In this document: piece after piece, positions 10,141-20,000 of the stretch | Layout: the number at the start of each line of letters is the position of its first letter | Position numbering within the stretch: position 1 is the first letter of the stretch | Assembly: GCF_003289945.1 (NCBI RefSeq) | Contig: NZ_QMBP01000013.1 | Span: forward strand, 62,001-126,000 | Direction of reading: 5' to 3' | Length of the DNA: 64,000 bases | Origin: Mesorhizobium hawassense | Lineage (GTDB): Bacteria; Pseudomonadota; Alphaproteobacteria; Rhizobiales; Rhizobiaceae | Made by a program: the position numbers and the translations under genes | The notes under the pieces: generated by a model | Databases searched by the model: none | What the model saw: only the letters and a program-made list of their open reading frames with translations | Told to the model about the DNA's origin: nothing

Positions 10141-11276
10141 GGCGCGTCCCCTTCGTGTTGAGGCCCGTTCGGCATTTTTATAACAACTTGCGTACCCGGA
10201 CTTGTGTTCCGCCATTCGACATCGGCGTGAAGCTGACGGCCGAGTTGCCGGATGAGCCTCATGCCGAAGGTGCCGTCGCCTGCGTTCCCGTCCATGCCGG
10301 CGCCATCGTCGGACACTTCGATGATCAGATGCCCGTCCGGTTGGCTCATCTTGACGCCGATGCTGCCCGGCATCGTTTCGTCCCTGAAGGCATGCTTCAG
10401 CGCATTGGTGACGAGCTCGTTGACGATCAGCGCCACCGGTGTCGCCTTGTCGGCTGGAACGACGATCGGCTCCAGGTCGAGTTTCGAACTGATCTGCGAC
10501 CGGCCGGAAGCGGCAAGCAGGTCGGAGACGAGGTCCCTGGCGAAATCCGAGACGTCGAACTTGCTCACATCCTTCGACTGGTAAAGCCTGCGATGCACGG
10601 TGCTCAGCGCCTCGATGCGTTCCAGCATCGTGGTCAGGGAGTTTTTGACGGCCTCGTCGCTGATGGTGCGGCTCTGCATCAGGATCAGCGACGAAATCAT
10701 CTGCAGGTTGTTCTTCACGCGGTGGTCGACCTCATGCAGCAGCGCGGTCTGCGTTTCGAGCGCGGCTTCGAGTTCCCTGGTACGCTCCTTCACGGCTTCC
10801 TCGAAGCGCTCCTTGTCGGCGGCAATGCGCCGTTCGGACAGCTTGCGGTCGGAAACGTCGAGCTGCGAGGCAAAGAAAAACAAGAGCTCGCCTTTGTCGT
10901 TGGAGACGGGACTGAGATAGAGCGCGTTCCAGAAGGTGGAACCGTCCTTTCGGTAATTCAAAAGGTCGATGCTGATGTCGGTGCCGTCGGCGACCGCCGC
11001 GCGAACCTCAGCCACGGCTTCCGCATCCGTCTCGGGGCCCTGTAGGAAACGGCAGTTCCTGCCGATGATTTCATCGCGAGCATAGCCGGTCAGCCGCAGG
11101 AACGAGTCGTTCGCAAAGACGATCGGATTGTCCGGCTTTCGCGGATCGGTGATGATCATCGACATGCGCGTGGCCCGAATGGCCGCTGCAAAAGGATCGC
11201 CCTTGCCCTGCTCGGCGTGCAGATCATCCGTCATGTGCCAGGCGTCTGGCGATTCCCTTGTACGGTTTCCGTCCAT
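10137..11276 (-). CDS. Blue-light LOV-domain sensor histidine kinase
   Basis: Soluble 379 aa kinase. Residues ~30-145 form a PAS/LOV domain with the flavin-adduct motif GRNCRFLQG (72-80), where Cys75 is the residue that bonds FMN under blue light. A helical linker (KERFEEAVKERTRELEAAL) follows. The HisKA_2-type dimerisation domain has HRVKNNLQMISSL with the likely phospho-His185. The ATPase domain shows an N box NELVTNALKHAF and a late GTFGMRLI. There are no membrane segments. Known relatives are the light-sensing LOV kinases of Brucella, Rhizobium and Caulobacter. The ATG is preceded by GGAG seven bases away, and that ribosome site sits inside a strong hairpin described separately. Confidence 0.94.
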   Translation of the reverse strand: MDGNRTRESPDAWHMTDDLHAEQGKGDPFAAAIRATRMSMIITDPRKPDNPIVFANDSFLRLTGYARDEIIGRNCRFLQGPETDAEAVAEVRAAVADGTDISIDLLNYRKDGSTFWNALYLSPVSNDKGELLFFFASQLDVSDRKLSERRIAADKERFEEAVKERTRELEAALETQTALLHEVDHRVKNNLQMISSLILMQSRTISDEAVKNSLTTMLERIEALSTVHRRLYQSKDVSKFDVSDFARDLVSDLLAASGRSQISSKLDLEPIVVPADKATPVALIVNELVTNALKHAFRDETMPGSIGVKMSQPDGHLIIEVSDDGAGMDGNAGDGTFGMRLIRQLGRQLHADVEWRNTSPGTQVVIKMPNGPQHEGDAP

Positions 11277-11280
11277 TGTT

Positions 11281-11328
11281 CAACTCCAAGCCAGTATTCG
11301 CCGCCACAACGGCGCTGGCTTGGAATTG
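11281..11328 (-). promoter_or_regulatory. 5'-UTR hairpin covering the LOV kinase ribosome binding site
   Basis: Just upstream of the kinase ATG are two 14-base arms, CAACTCCAAGCCAG and CTGGCTTGGAATTG (+ strand). They pair with one mismatch, and a second 5-bp stem (CGCCG/CGGCG) sits inside. In the mRNA the GGAG ribosome site lies in the 3' arm of the outer stem. There is no T-run, so it is not a standard terminator. It looks like a translational control element such as an RNA thermometer or a protein or small-RNA target. That function is inference. Confidence 0.55.
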
Positions 11329-11420
11329 GTTCAATCCCGGGTTTTGTTGCCGCGGGAGGAAAAGTGAAGGAACAAAATCGCTGTTTTTGTAAGCGCTTGA
11401 GCGGAAGTTGTTTTTCTAAC

Positions 11421-12344
11421 CTAATGCGGCATTGGCCTATGCATGGCGACGCCGACGATCACCATTGCGATACCTGCGCAGCCGTTGATGTCAGGCAACT
11501 GGCGCAGAACGATGACGCCGATGAGCGTTGCCGTCAGCGGCAGCAGCGACAGCATCAGCGCGAAGCTCGCGCGCGGCAGTCTGGCCATCGCAAGCTGGTC
11601 GCAGACGTAAGGGATGACCGAAGAGCAGACGCCGACGCCGATCGCGGCGATGAGCAGTTGCGGCGACGAGAAGGCCGGCAGCGCCTCGCGGAAGCCGATC
11701 GGCAATACCACAAGGAACGCAATCGCCATGGCCGTGCCGAGGCCGGCAATGCCGATGCCAGCCCGGGCGACGCGGTGTCCGATCACGATGTAGCCGACGA
11801 ACAGGGCGCCATTCAGAAAGGCCCAGAACAGGCCGATTGGATCGCTCGACCATTTGACGTCGATGAGCAGCAAGGTGCCGGCAACGGCAATGGCCAGCGC
11901 CGCGACATTGCGCCGGCTGCGCAGGCCGACGAGCGCCACCGCGATCGTGCCTACGAATTCGATCGCCGCCACCAGCGAAATCGGGAGCCGGTCGAGCGCC
12001 AGATAGAACGAACAGTTCATCACCGCCAGGCAGGCTCCGAAGGCCAGCAGCAGGAGTTGATTGGCGCGCTCGGCGCGGGCGAAAACGCGCCAGGGTCTGG
12101 TCAACGGGGCGAAGATGAGAGCGGCTGTGGCGATGCGCAGCCAGGCCATGCCGAGCACGCCGACCTGGTCGAAAAGCAGCACCGCGAAGGCCGGTCCGAG
12201 ATAATGGAACACCGCGCTGATGCAGAACCAGACATGCGGCGGCAACACGTCGGCCAATCCAGCGGGGCCGGCAAGGGCAGGGCGCGCGGTCCCGGTATCA
12301 TCGGAGGCCTGCTTTGCGGCTGGAATTTGCGTTTGATCGTTCAT
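11421..12344 (-). CDS. EamA/RhtA-family inner-membrane exporter
   Basis: A 307 aa protein with about ten membrane spans and an internal duplication typical of the drug/metabolite transporter EamA fold. The first repeat begins near residue 35 (HVWFCISAVFHYLGPAF) and the second near 170 (GLFWAFLNGALFVGYIVIG). The closest recognisable group is RhtA, the threonine/homoserine exporter. The hydrophilic first 30 residues lie before the first span. A divergently transcribed Lrp/AsnC regulator sits 88 bp away, a common pairing for amino-acid exporters, so export of one or more amino acids under Lrp control is the best guess. Confidence 0.85.
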   Translation of the reverse strand: MNDQTQIPAAKQASDDTGTARPALAGPAGLADVLPPHVWFCISAVFHYLGPAFAVLLFDQVGVLGMAWLRIATAALIFAPLTRPWRVFARAERANQLLLLAFGACLAVMNCSFYLALDRLPISLVAAIEFVGTIAVALVGLRSRRNVAALAIAVAGTLLLIDVKWSSDPIGLFWAFLNGALFVGYIVIGHRVARAGIGIAGLGTAMAIAFLVVLPIGFREALPAFSSPQLLIAAIGVGVCSSVIPYVCDQLAMARLPRASFALMLSLLPLTATLIGVIVLRQLPDINGCAGIAMVIVGVAMHRPMPH

Positions 12345-12432
12345 GCCCGCATTATCGCAGGCGAAAATCGCCAGTTACATGTATGATCGGTAGTTGGGCA
12401 GGTTAATTTCTTTCTGATGGAAGAGAAAAAAG

Positions 12433-12909
12433 TTGAAAAGCCTTCGAAATGAAAATGCCGATCTGGATGCGATGGATCTGAAAATCCTGCGGCTGCTGGA
12501 AAAGGATGCGCGCATTAGCACGGCGGAACTGGCGCGCGCGGTCGGGCTGTCTGCGCCGAGCGTCGCGGAGCGCATCCGCAAATTGCAGGAGAGCGGCGTG
12601 ATCGAGGCCTATACGGTCAGGATTAATCCGGCGGCGCTCGGGCTGAAATTGTCGGCATGGCTGAGGATCAGGCCGGTGCCGGGGCAGCTTTCGGTGGTGG
12701 CGGACATCATCCGCGACTTGCCGGAAATCGCGCAATGCGACCGGGTGACCGGCGAGGACTGCTTCATCGCACTCGCCCATGTCGGCTCGGTAGGCGAGCT
12801 CGAGCGCGTGATCGACCGGATCATTCCCTATGCGATGACCAACACCGCGATCATCCAGTCGTCACCGATCGAGCCGCGCTCGCCGCTCGGCGGGTTCAGA
12901 CAGAAGTGA
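12433..12909 (+). CDS. Lrp/AsnC-family transcriptional regulator
   Basis: DNA-binding regulator of 158 aa (from the TTG). A winged helix-turn-helix lies near residues 14-70 (LDAMDLKILRLLEKDARIS, VGLSAPSVAERIRKLQ). The C-terminal RAM/ACT-like effector domain covers ~75-150 and includes VTGEDCFIALAHVGS. GGAAGAG about eight bases before the TTG supports this start; the ATG thirteen codons later (MDLKIL) is an alternative with no visible ribosome site. It faces the EamA exporter and probably controls both itself and that gene in response to an amino acid. Confidence 0.88.
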   Translation: MKSLRNENADLDAMDLKILRLLEKDARISTAELARAVGLSAPSVAERIRKLQESGVIEAYTVRINPAALGLKLSAWLRIRPVPGQLSVVADIIRDLPEIAQCDRVTGEDCFIALAHVGSVGELERVIDRIIPYAMTNTAIIQSSPIEPRSPLGGFRQK

Positions 12910-12936
12910 TGGAGCAGCGATAGGGGGTAAAACGGA

Positions 12937-13134
12937 TCAGGCGTGGCCGCGCCTCATGCGCGCCTGGGTCAGAATCGCGCGCCAGCGGATCATGTCGAAC
13001 GGAATCGGTTCGTTGTTGTTGGCGATGTGGAAGATCTCGTTGTTGACGTTCTTCAGCGATCGCCAGAAATCATAGTCGGTGATGCGTGGATCGGCCGCCA
13101 ACCGCTCCACTTCGACCTTGATGTCGGTTTTCAT
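12937..13134 (-). CDS. Small hypothetical protein, 65 aa
   Basis: I do not recognise a family. The predicted protein starts MKTDIKVEVERL, is rich in charged residues, and contains the patterns ITDYDFWRSLKNVNNEIFH and IPFDMIRWRAILTQ, which suggest two or three helices. A longer start in the same frame exists, but this ATG has AGGAC close upstream, and the extra residues of the longer form are Arg/Gly-rich and look non-coding. It lies alone between the convergent Lrp gene and the thioesterase gene. Confidence 0.6.
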   Translation of the reverse strand: MKTDIKVEVERLAADPRITDYDFWRSLKNVNNEIFHIANNNEPIPFDMIRWRAILTQARMRRGHA

Positions 13135-13278
13135 GCACTGTCCTCGCACCGCATTCCGCCAGCCGCCCGCGCGCAACCCGGTACGGCGGTTTTCGAACGC
13201 GTCACCGAGTCGTTCAACAGACTCACGTGACTTGTTCACGTTAAAACCTTGGTAAGGTTAACGCGGGCGCGGAGGTTT

Positions 13279-13764
13279 TCAAGCGCTCTTGCGTTTGATG
13301 CCGATCGAGCGGCCGGCGCGCTCCGGCATCGGCAGTCCGGCATGGGCGGCGCGCATGGCCTCGACCTCGGCCATCACTTCGGCGGGGAAGGGGGCCACTC
13401 TCGGTCCTTCCATGTCGACATGCAGCGACAACGATTCGGAGGTCGCCGCCAGCCAGCCGTCGACGTGACGGATTTCCTGGTAGGCGCGCAGCCGCTTCTC
13501 GTCATGGTCGATGAGCTGGAACGAGACGTTGACCTTGTGGTCGAGATGCAGCTCCTGCACGTAGCAGACATGAACCTCGGCCGTGTAGATGGTGAGGCGC
13601 CGCTCTTTGGCGTAGTTCGGCCCCATGCCCATCAGCTCGAACGCCTGGTCCGAACAGCGGTCGAACAGCACGTTGTAATAGGCCATGTTGAGATGGCCGT
13701 TATAGTCGATCCATTCCTTCTCGATCGCCATTGGGCCGGAGATGATCGGAGCGGGGATCGTCAT
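13279..13764 (-). CDS. Hotdog-fold acyl-CoA thioesterase
   Basis: A 161 aa 4HBT-type thioesterase. The N-terminal IDYNGHLNMAYYNVLFDR matches the active-site helix region of this fold, with the Asp/Asn-Gly-His pattern, and the beta strands VHVCYVQELHLDHKVNVSF follow. This subgroup resembles proteins that hydrolyse betainyl- or carnitinyl-CoA esters, but the substrate is not certain. The ATG preceded by AAGGAAACC is preferred over the in-frame ATG 60 bases upstream. It is divergent from the FAD-linked dehydrogenase, with a palindromic repeat in between. Confidence 0.85.
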   Translation of the reverse strand: MTIPAPIISGPMAIEKEWIDYNGHLNMAYYNVLFDRCSDQAFELMGMGPNYAKERRLTIYTAEVHVCYVQELHLDHKVNVSFQLIDHDEKRLRAYQEIRHVDGWLAATSESLSLHVDMEGPRVAPFPAEVMAEVEAMRAAHAGLPMPERAGRSIGIKRKSA

Positions 13765-13820
13765 TTTGGTTTCCTTGTCGCTGGACAGGCGTCGCCAGTA
13801 AGGGTTCTCGTCGTTCTGGC

Positions 13821-13864
13821 GCAATTGCCGACGGAAAACTGCTTCACACTTTTCCTGGAATTGC
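13821..13864. repeat. Short dispersed palindromic repeat (copy 2)
   Basis: The outer arms GCAATT/AATTGC and inner arms GGAAAA/TTTTCC flank CTGCTTCACAC, giving a strong stem-loop. The internal string CTTCACACTTTTC is shared with the copy near 37.28 kb, and CTTTTCCTGGAATTGCT with the copy near 5.8 kb. It lies between two divergent genes. Confidence 0.6.
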
Positions 13865-13925
13865 TTTAGGCATCATCCATAGCTGCATTACAAGGGTGGC
13901 CACTGGTCCATTCGCGGAGGAATTC

Positions 13926-15344
13926 ATGGCTTTGAGCGACCTCAACCCGGTCGAGCGCAACGAGGAAGGCATCGCCGCGGTGCTCGGCATCCTCAAGCAG
14001 CAATTCGGCGAGCGCTTCCAGACCGGCGAGGCGATCCGCGGCCAGCATGCGCACACCACCACCTATATCCCGACCCAGGCGCCGGACGGCGTTGCCTTCG
14101 CCGAGACGGCGGCGGAAGTGCAGGAGATCGTGCGCGCCTGCGCTGCCCACCGCGTGCCGGTGATCGCCTTCGGCGTCGGCTCCTCGCTCGAAGGCCATAC
14201 CAACGCGCCGGGCGGCGGCATCTCCGTCGACACCTCGCGCATGAACCGCATCCTGTCGGTCAATCCGCAGGACCTCGACTGCACAGTCGAGCCCGGGGTG
14301 ACGCGCGAGGATCTCAACCGGCATCTGCGCGACACCGGCCTATTCTTCCCGATCGATCCCGGCGCCAATGCCTCTCTGGGCGGCATGGCGGCGACGCGCG
14401 CCTCCGGAACCAATGCGGTACGCTACGGCACGATGCGGGAAAACGTGCTGTCGCTTACCGCCGTGATGGCCGACGGCGAGACGGTGACGACCGGCAAGCG
14501 CGCGAAGAAAAGCTCGGCCGGCTACGACCTGACGCGGCTTCTGGTCGGCTCGGAAGGCACGCTCGGCATCATCACCTCGCTGACGCTGAGGCTACAGGGC
14601 ATCCCGCAGGCGATCTCCGGTGGCGTCTGTCCCTTCCCCAGTCTGGAGGCGGCCTGCAACACGGTGATCGCGACCATTCAGATGGGCATCCCGGTGGCGC
14701 GCATCGAACTGGTCAACGCGCTGCAGATGCGGGCGATGAAGAATTATTCCAAACTCGACTATCCGGAGAGCCCGTGCCTGTTCGTCGAGTTCCATGGCAG
14801 CGACGCCGGCGTCGCCGAACAGGCCGAGACCTTCGGCATGATCGCCGAGGAGCAGGGCGGTGGGCCGTTCCTCTGGACCAGCGTCGCCGAGGAGCGGACA
14901 AAACTCTGGAAGGCGCGGCATGACGCCTATTGGTCGTCGCTGACGCTGCGTCCTGGCGCCAAAGGGCTTTCGACGGACGTCTGCGTGCCGATCTCGCGGC
15001 TTGCCGAATGCGTCACCGAGACCGAGGCAGACATTGCCGAGATGGGGCTGGTAGCACCGATCGTCGGTCATGCCGGCGACGGCAATTTCCACGTGCTGGT
15101 GCTGATGGATGTCGACAATCCGGATGAGATTGCGCTGGCCGAAAAATTCGTCGCCAGGCTCAACATGCGCGCGATCGCCATGGAAGGCACCTGCACCGGC
15201 GAACATGGCGTCGGCCAGGGCAAGGTGGGTTTCCTGCGCCACGAGCTCGGCCATGGCGTCGATGTCATGCGCACGATCAAAAAGGCGCTCGATCCGCTCA
15301 ACATCATGAACCCGGGCAAGATCTTGCCGGGCGTCGGCCACTAG
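13926..15344 (+). CDS. FAD-linked D-lactate/glycolate-type dehydrogenase
   Basis: Flavoenzyme of the vanillyl-alcohol-oxidase fold, 472 aa. The N-terminal FAD-binding half includes VIAFGVGSSLEGH and PGGGISVDTSRM. The C-terminal oxidase half carries IVGHAGDGNFH and CTGEHGVGQGK, both typical of D-lactate dehydrogenase (cytochrome) and GlcD-type enzymes. It would oxidise a D-2-hydroxy acid and pass electrons to a quinone or cytochrome c. The length is like Dld/LDHD and too short to include the iron-sulfur partner of glycolate oxidase; no glcE/glcF lies nearby. The ATG follows GGAGGAA. Confidence 0.9.
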   Translation: MALSDLNPVERNEEGIAAVLGILKQQFGERFQTGEAIRGQHAHTTTYIPTQAPDGVAFAETAAEVQEIVRACAAHRVPVIAFGVGSSLEGHTNAPGGGISVDTSRMNRILSVNPQDLDCTVEPGVTREDLNRHLRDTGLFFPIDPGANASLGGMAATRASGTNAVRYGTMRENVLSLTAVMADGETVTTGKRAKKSSAGYDLTRLLVGSEGTLGIITSLTLRLQGIPQAISGGVCPFPSLEAACNTVIATIQMGIPVARIELVNALQMRAMKNYSKLDYPESPCLFVEFHGSDAGVAEQAETFGMIAEEQGGGPFLWTSVAEERTKLWKARHDAYWSSLTLRPGAKGLSTDVCVPISRLAECVTETEADIAEMGLVAPIVGHAGDGNFHVLVLMDVDNPDEIALAEKFVARLNMRAIAMEGTCTGEHGVGQGKVGFLRHELGHGVDVMRTIKKALDPLNIMNPGKILPGVGH

Positions 15345-15346
15345 GA

Positions 15347-15844
15347 ATGTCATCGGCTGAAAGCCTAGTGCCCGTCGACCTGCCGTCATCGTCGGCTGGC
15401 GCTTCATTGCCGCATGTTTTCGCGGATGAAGAGCGGCTGTTGATCGCCTACATCGTCAACGTTCCGGATCCGTCTTTTGACGGCACCAATCCGCGCTCGA
15501 TTTCGGCACGTACGGAGGGGGAGACCGTCGCAATCCTGACGGTGGCCCCTTATGTCGCACTCCAATTCGGCCCGCCGAACGACGAGGCCCTGAGCGGGCA
15601 TCGGCTTTACGCGCTCGGCCTGCAACACTATTCCGCGTTCGAAGTCGTCAATTCGTCCTGGGTTGCCTCTTTGGAAGAGGCGAACCGGGTTCACCCGCGC
15701 CATATGCCGGAACTGTTTTCAGGCCGGCGGCACTTCATTCTCACCTTCCATGATTCGACCCTGGAATTCATAGCTAGAGATTTCCAGTTAAGCCTGCGAG
15801 AAGGATCGGTGCTGAAGGCTTTGATCGCAGCGGTGAACGGCTGA
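15347..15844 (+). CDS. Hypothetical protein, 165 aa
   Basis: I recognise no domain. The protein is soluble and mixed alpha/beta in pattern, with FADEERLLIAYIVN, YVALQFGPPNDEALSGHRLYALGL and HFILTFHDSTLEFIARDFQLSL as its most structured-looking segments. It starts two bases after the dehydrogenase stop, so it is probably co-transcribed, but the spacing leaves little room for its own ribosome site. No signal peptide or membrane span is visible. Confidence 0.7.
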   Translation: MSSAESLVPVDLPSSSAGASLPHVFADEERLLIAYIVNVPDPSFDGTNPRSISARTEGETVAILTVAPYVALQFGPPNDEALSGHRLYALGLQHYSAFEVVNSSWVASLEEANRVHPRHMPELFSGRRHFILTFHDSTLEFIARDFQLSLREGSVLKALIAAVNG

Positions 15845-15873
15845 TCGCCGGGCCGCAGCGCGCCTGCGGCCGC

Positions 15874-16842
15874 TTATTCTTGTGCTCCTTCCACAAGCTT
15901 CTGTAGCATGGGCCGTGTCGGCGCGAAGAAGGTCGTGCCGGTGTGCGGGGTGGAGAAGTCGAGCAGCCGGTCGTAGGCGCCGGGCGGCTCGCCGACATAC
16001 ATGCGCTGCAGCATCTTTTCGATCACCCACAGATAGCGCGTGTAGCCGATGAAATAGGTGCCGAACTCGTTCTGCCCCGGGCGGCCGAACGGCATGTTGT
16101 CGCGCAGGATGTCGAATTCATTGCCGGCGTCGTCCTCGATCGTGGCCAGCGACTTGTGCGACTTGCGCGGCTTGTCGTCGTCATCGATCTCGATGTTGTC
16201 GATCTTGGTGCGGCCGATGATCTCTTCCTGGACATGCGTCGGCGTTTTGCCCCAGGCGGCCATGTCGTGCAGGTATTTCTGCACCACGACATAGCTGCCG
16301 CCGGCAAAGTCGTCATCCTCGTCGCCGACCAAAGCGGAGGCGGGCAGGTCGAGGCCAGTCGGATTGGCGGTGCCGTCGACGAAACCGAGCAGGTCGCGCG
16401 CGTCGAAATAGCGGAAGCCCGAAACCTCGTCGACGACGGTGACGCTGCCGCCAAGACTGTCGAGCAGGATGCGCTCGAATTCGAAGCACATGTCGGGCCG
16501 TTCGGCGCGGATGTGGAAGAGGAGATCGCCGGGCGTTGAGGGCGCCGAATGGACCGATCCCTTGACCGGCGCGAAGGGCTTCAGCTCAAGCGGCCGTCGG
16601 TCCGGCGAAAGGCGCGCCCAGAGGCCGGCGCCGATGCCGGCGATGCAGGACAGCCGGCCGGACAGGTCGCGGAAGCCGACATTCTTGACCAGGTCGTCCA
16701 GCGCGCCGAGCACCGAAGCCACTTTCGAGAGAGATGCGTTATCGCTGCCAACCGTGGCGACCAGGAAAACAGCCGCCGAGGAGAGCGGCGCATCGACGCT
16801 CTGCGCATCGATCGGCACTCTGTCCCAGTTTTTGCCTGACAT
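15874..16842 (-). CDS. DyP-type (YfeX-like) heme peroxidase
   Basis: Heme peroxidase of the dye-decolourising family, 322 aa. The signature GFVDGTANPTG is at residues 153-163 with the catalytic Asp156. The later segment EEIIGRTK and a downstream His near residue 229 (KSHKS) fit the proximal heme ligand, and FGTYFIGY follows. It lacks a twin-arginine signal, so it is cytoplasmic or loaded into a compartment; no encapsulin gene lies beside it. The ATG with GGAGC upstream gives the family's usual length; an upstream in-frame start would add a poorly conserved leader. Confidence 0.9.
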   Translation of the reverse strand: MSGKNWDRVPIDAQSVDAPLSSAAVFLVATVGSDNASLSKVASVLGALDDLVKNVGFRDLSGRLSCIAGIGAGLWARLSPDRRPLELKPFAPVKGSVHSAPSTPGDLLFHIRAERPDMCFEFERILLDSLGGSVTVVDEVSGFRYFDARDLLGFVDGTANPTGLDLPASALVGDEDDDFAGGSYVVVQKYLHDMAAWGKTPTHVQEEIIGRTKIDNIEIDDDDKPRKSHKSLATIEDDAGNEFDILRDNMPFGRPGQNEFGTYFIGYTRYLWVIEKMLQRMYVGEPPGAYDRLLDFSTPHTGTTFFAPTRPMLQKLVEGAQE

Positions 16843-17046
16843 GGGGAATGCTCCGTGCTGGGTTGAGATGCGACGGCCAGGGACATGACCGCTGGGGCGA
16901 GATCGTCGGGAAAAAGATATCGCGAGCACGAGCGGTCGCGCAACAGCGGACATTGCCGGTAACTATTGGCAGTCGCTAATGGAATTGCCTCTTTATCGAC
17001 ACGCGGATGCGGGTAGAGTGCGGCTGACTTTCGACTTGGGAAACAG

Positions 17047-20000
17047 ATGCTCGCCCGCCTGTTCGTGATCTTCGGTGGCCTGTTCGTGCTGGTGCTGTGC
17101 GCCGCGCTGGTGGTGCCGTATTTCATCGACTGGACGGGTTACCGGAGCGATTTCGAGCACGAGGCCAGCGCCATCCTTGGCCGCAAGGTGACGGTGAAGG
17201 GCGATGCGACGGCGCGGCTGTTGCCGTTTCCCTCGGTGACATTCTCCAATGTCGAGGTCGCGGGCGGGCCCGAAGGCCAGCCGGCGATGACGGCCGAGAC
17301 CTTCTCCATGGATGCGGAACTGGCACCATTCCTGCGCGGCGAGGTGCTGATCTTCGACATGCGGCTGGTGCACCCCAGGGCGACCATCGACGTTGCCGGC
17401 AACGGCACGGTCGATTGGGCGCTCCGGCCCTCGGCGCCGTTGGATCCCGGCCAGATCGCGATCGAAAAGCTGACCATAACCGAAGGGCAGGTCGAGCTGC
17501 GCCATGCCGCCGGCGGACGCCGTCACCTGATCTCCGAGATCAACTCGACGATTTCCGCCAAAGCGCTCATCGGACCCTGGCGCATGGACGGAACGCTGCG
17601 GTTCGATGGCATGCGCACGGACGTGTCGGCTTCCACCGGCAAGCTCGAGGCCGACGGCCAGATGCGGCTCAGGCTGAAGGCGGATCCCGACGCCTATCCG
17701 CTGATCATCGAAACCGACGGCAATGCCGGCATCGTCAAGGGCGCGGCGGTCTACTCCGGCCAGTTCAAGATTTCGGGCGCCGACCGGAATTCGGCCGAGC
17801 TGCGCGGCAATGACGGCGAGCCGGTCAAGATCAGCACCGGCAAGCCCGATCCAGGCTTCCGGTTCAACGGCAAGTTCGCGCTCGACCACCAAAAACTCAA
17901 TGTCGACGAGTTTCGTTTCGAGACCGGGCCGCTCGACAATCCCTACACCGCCGATGGCAAGGCCTCGGTCGATCTAGGCCTGAAGCCGCATTTTGCCGTC
18001 GAGGCGAGCGGCGCGCAGGTCCAGTTCGACGAGGCCGTCGGCGGCGCCGCCGGATCGGGCTTTACGCTCGACCAGCGCATCGCGGCCTTCGAGCAGACGC
18101 TGCAGCACATGCCGAAGCCGACGATACCCGGCACGCTCGAAGTCAGGCTGCCGGCGGTGGTGGCGGGCGACACGACGGTGCGCGACGTGCGACTGTCGGC
18201 CGAGCCGGTCGAGGGCGGCTGGTCGGTCAAGTCGCTTGCCGCGACGCTGCCTGGCCGCACGACGCTCGAAGCCGACGGCATGCTGAGTGTCGAGGACCAT
18301 TTCGGCTTCACCGGTTCGTTGCTGCTAGCCGTCGGGCAGCCTTCCGGCTTTGCCGCCTGGCTGTCGAAAGATGTCGACGAGGCCATCCGCCGGCTGCCCG
18401 CGGCAGGCTTCAAGGCCAAGGTCGATCTCAGCGAGAACCGGCAGTCCTTCAGCGATCTCGAGCTCATCCTCGGCAAGGCGAAATTCGCCGGCAGCATCGA
18501 TTCCAGCCAGCCGGACGGCGCCAAGCCATCGGTGCTGATGCGGCTGACCGGTGGCGAGATGGACCTTGACGGGCTCGCTGCCTTCGCCTCGATCTTCATT
18601 AGCGACAAGGGCGCCAACCGCTTTTCGGATCGCGATCTCGATTTCCAGATCAAGGCAGGGCCGGTCAGCGCCGTCGGGCTCACCGCCGACACGGTCGATA
18701 CGGCGCTGCGGCTGCGTGAAGGCCTGCTCGAGATCGACAGACTGTCGATCGGCGGCCTCGCCGGCGCCTCGATCAGCGCTACCGGCCGGGTCAAGGATTT
18801 CCCCCAGAGCCCGACCGGCAAGCTCAGCGCTTCCGTCGTGGCGGTGGACCTGAAACCGCTGATCGACGTCGCGGCCCAGCATTATCCCGACAATGCCGGG
18901 CTCAAAGGACTGGCCAGCCGCGCGGCCGCCTATCCCGAACTGTTCCAGGACGCGCGCATCGATCTGTTGACCAGCGCCGCCGACAATGGCGACGGTAGCA
19001 CAGGGCTGGCGCTCTCCGCCCAGGGCAAGGCCGGCGGCTCGGCCTTCTCGGCTTCGCTTTCCGGCAAGGGAACGGCGGACAAGCTCTCCGAGGCGCCGGT
19101 AGCGATCACCTTCAACGCCCGCAACGACAATGCCACGACGCTGCTTGCGCTTTACGGGCTGCCGGCGCTGCCGCTCGGCATGCTCGGCCACGCCAGCACC
19201 GACATCTCGGCGAAAGGCTCGGTCGCCGGCGGTCTCGCGACCAGCTTCAACCTTACGGCCGACGACTTCAAAGCGAGCTTCGACGGAACGGTCGCCGAGA
19301 CGGAGCAAGGCCCAACCGCCAAAGGCAAGCTCAATCTCGACGCCGCCGACATCGAGCCATGGCTGATGACGACGGGCGTCGGCCTGCCCGGCATGGGAAC
19401 CGGCACGTCGACATCGCTGGCCGCCGACGCCGATTTCGGCAACGGGCTTCTGGTGCTGAGCGGCCTGACAGGGTCGATCAACAAGGCGGCAGTGTCCGGT
19501 GACGTCAACATCGACGCCAAGGACGGGCTGCCACATCTTGCCGGAGCGCTGGCGCTCGACGAACTCGACCTCGATCCGCTGGCGGTCTCGCTGTTCGGCG
19601 ACCAGTCCTTCGCTCCCGCCAAGGGCGGATGGCCGACGACGCCGTTCAGCCAGAAGTCGACCCTCCCGTTCAACGCCGACCTCGATCTCAACACGTCGTC
19701 GCTCGCCGTCGGGCCATTCGCCACGGCGCATGACGCTTCATTCTCGCTGAAGCTCGACGGCGAAGGCATCCACGTCTCCGACCTCAAGGCGAAGCTCTAC
19801 GGCGGCGATCTGACCGGGCTGTTCGACCTCAAGAACACGGAGGGCACCGGCCTGTTCTCCGGCCAGATGCGGCTCGCCGGCGGCGATCTTTCCGCCGGGC
19901 TTCCCGGCGCCGGCATCGGCGGCGGTGGCGACCTTTCGGCGGCGCTGTCGACCAGCGGCAAATCGGTCGATGCCATGATCGCCGCCCTGTCGGGATCCGG

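Noticed and set aside
12403..12780. Open frames opposite the Lrp-type regulator
   Set aside because: The helix-turn-helix and RAM domains on the + strand explain the region.
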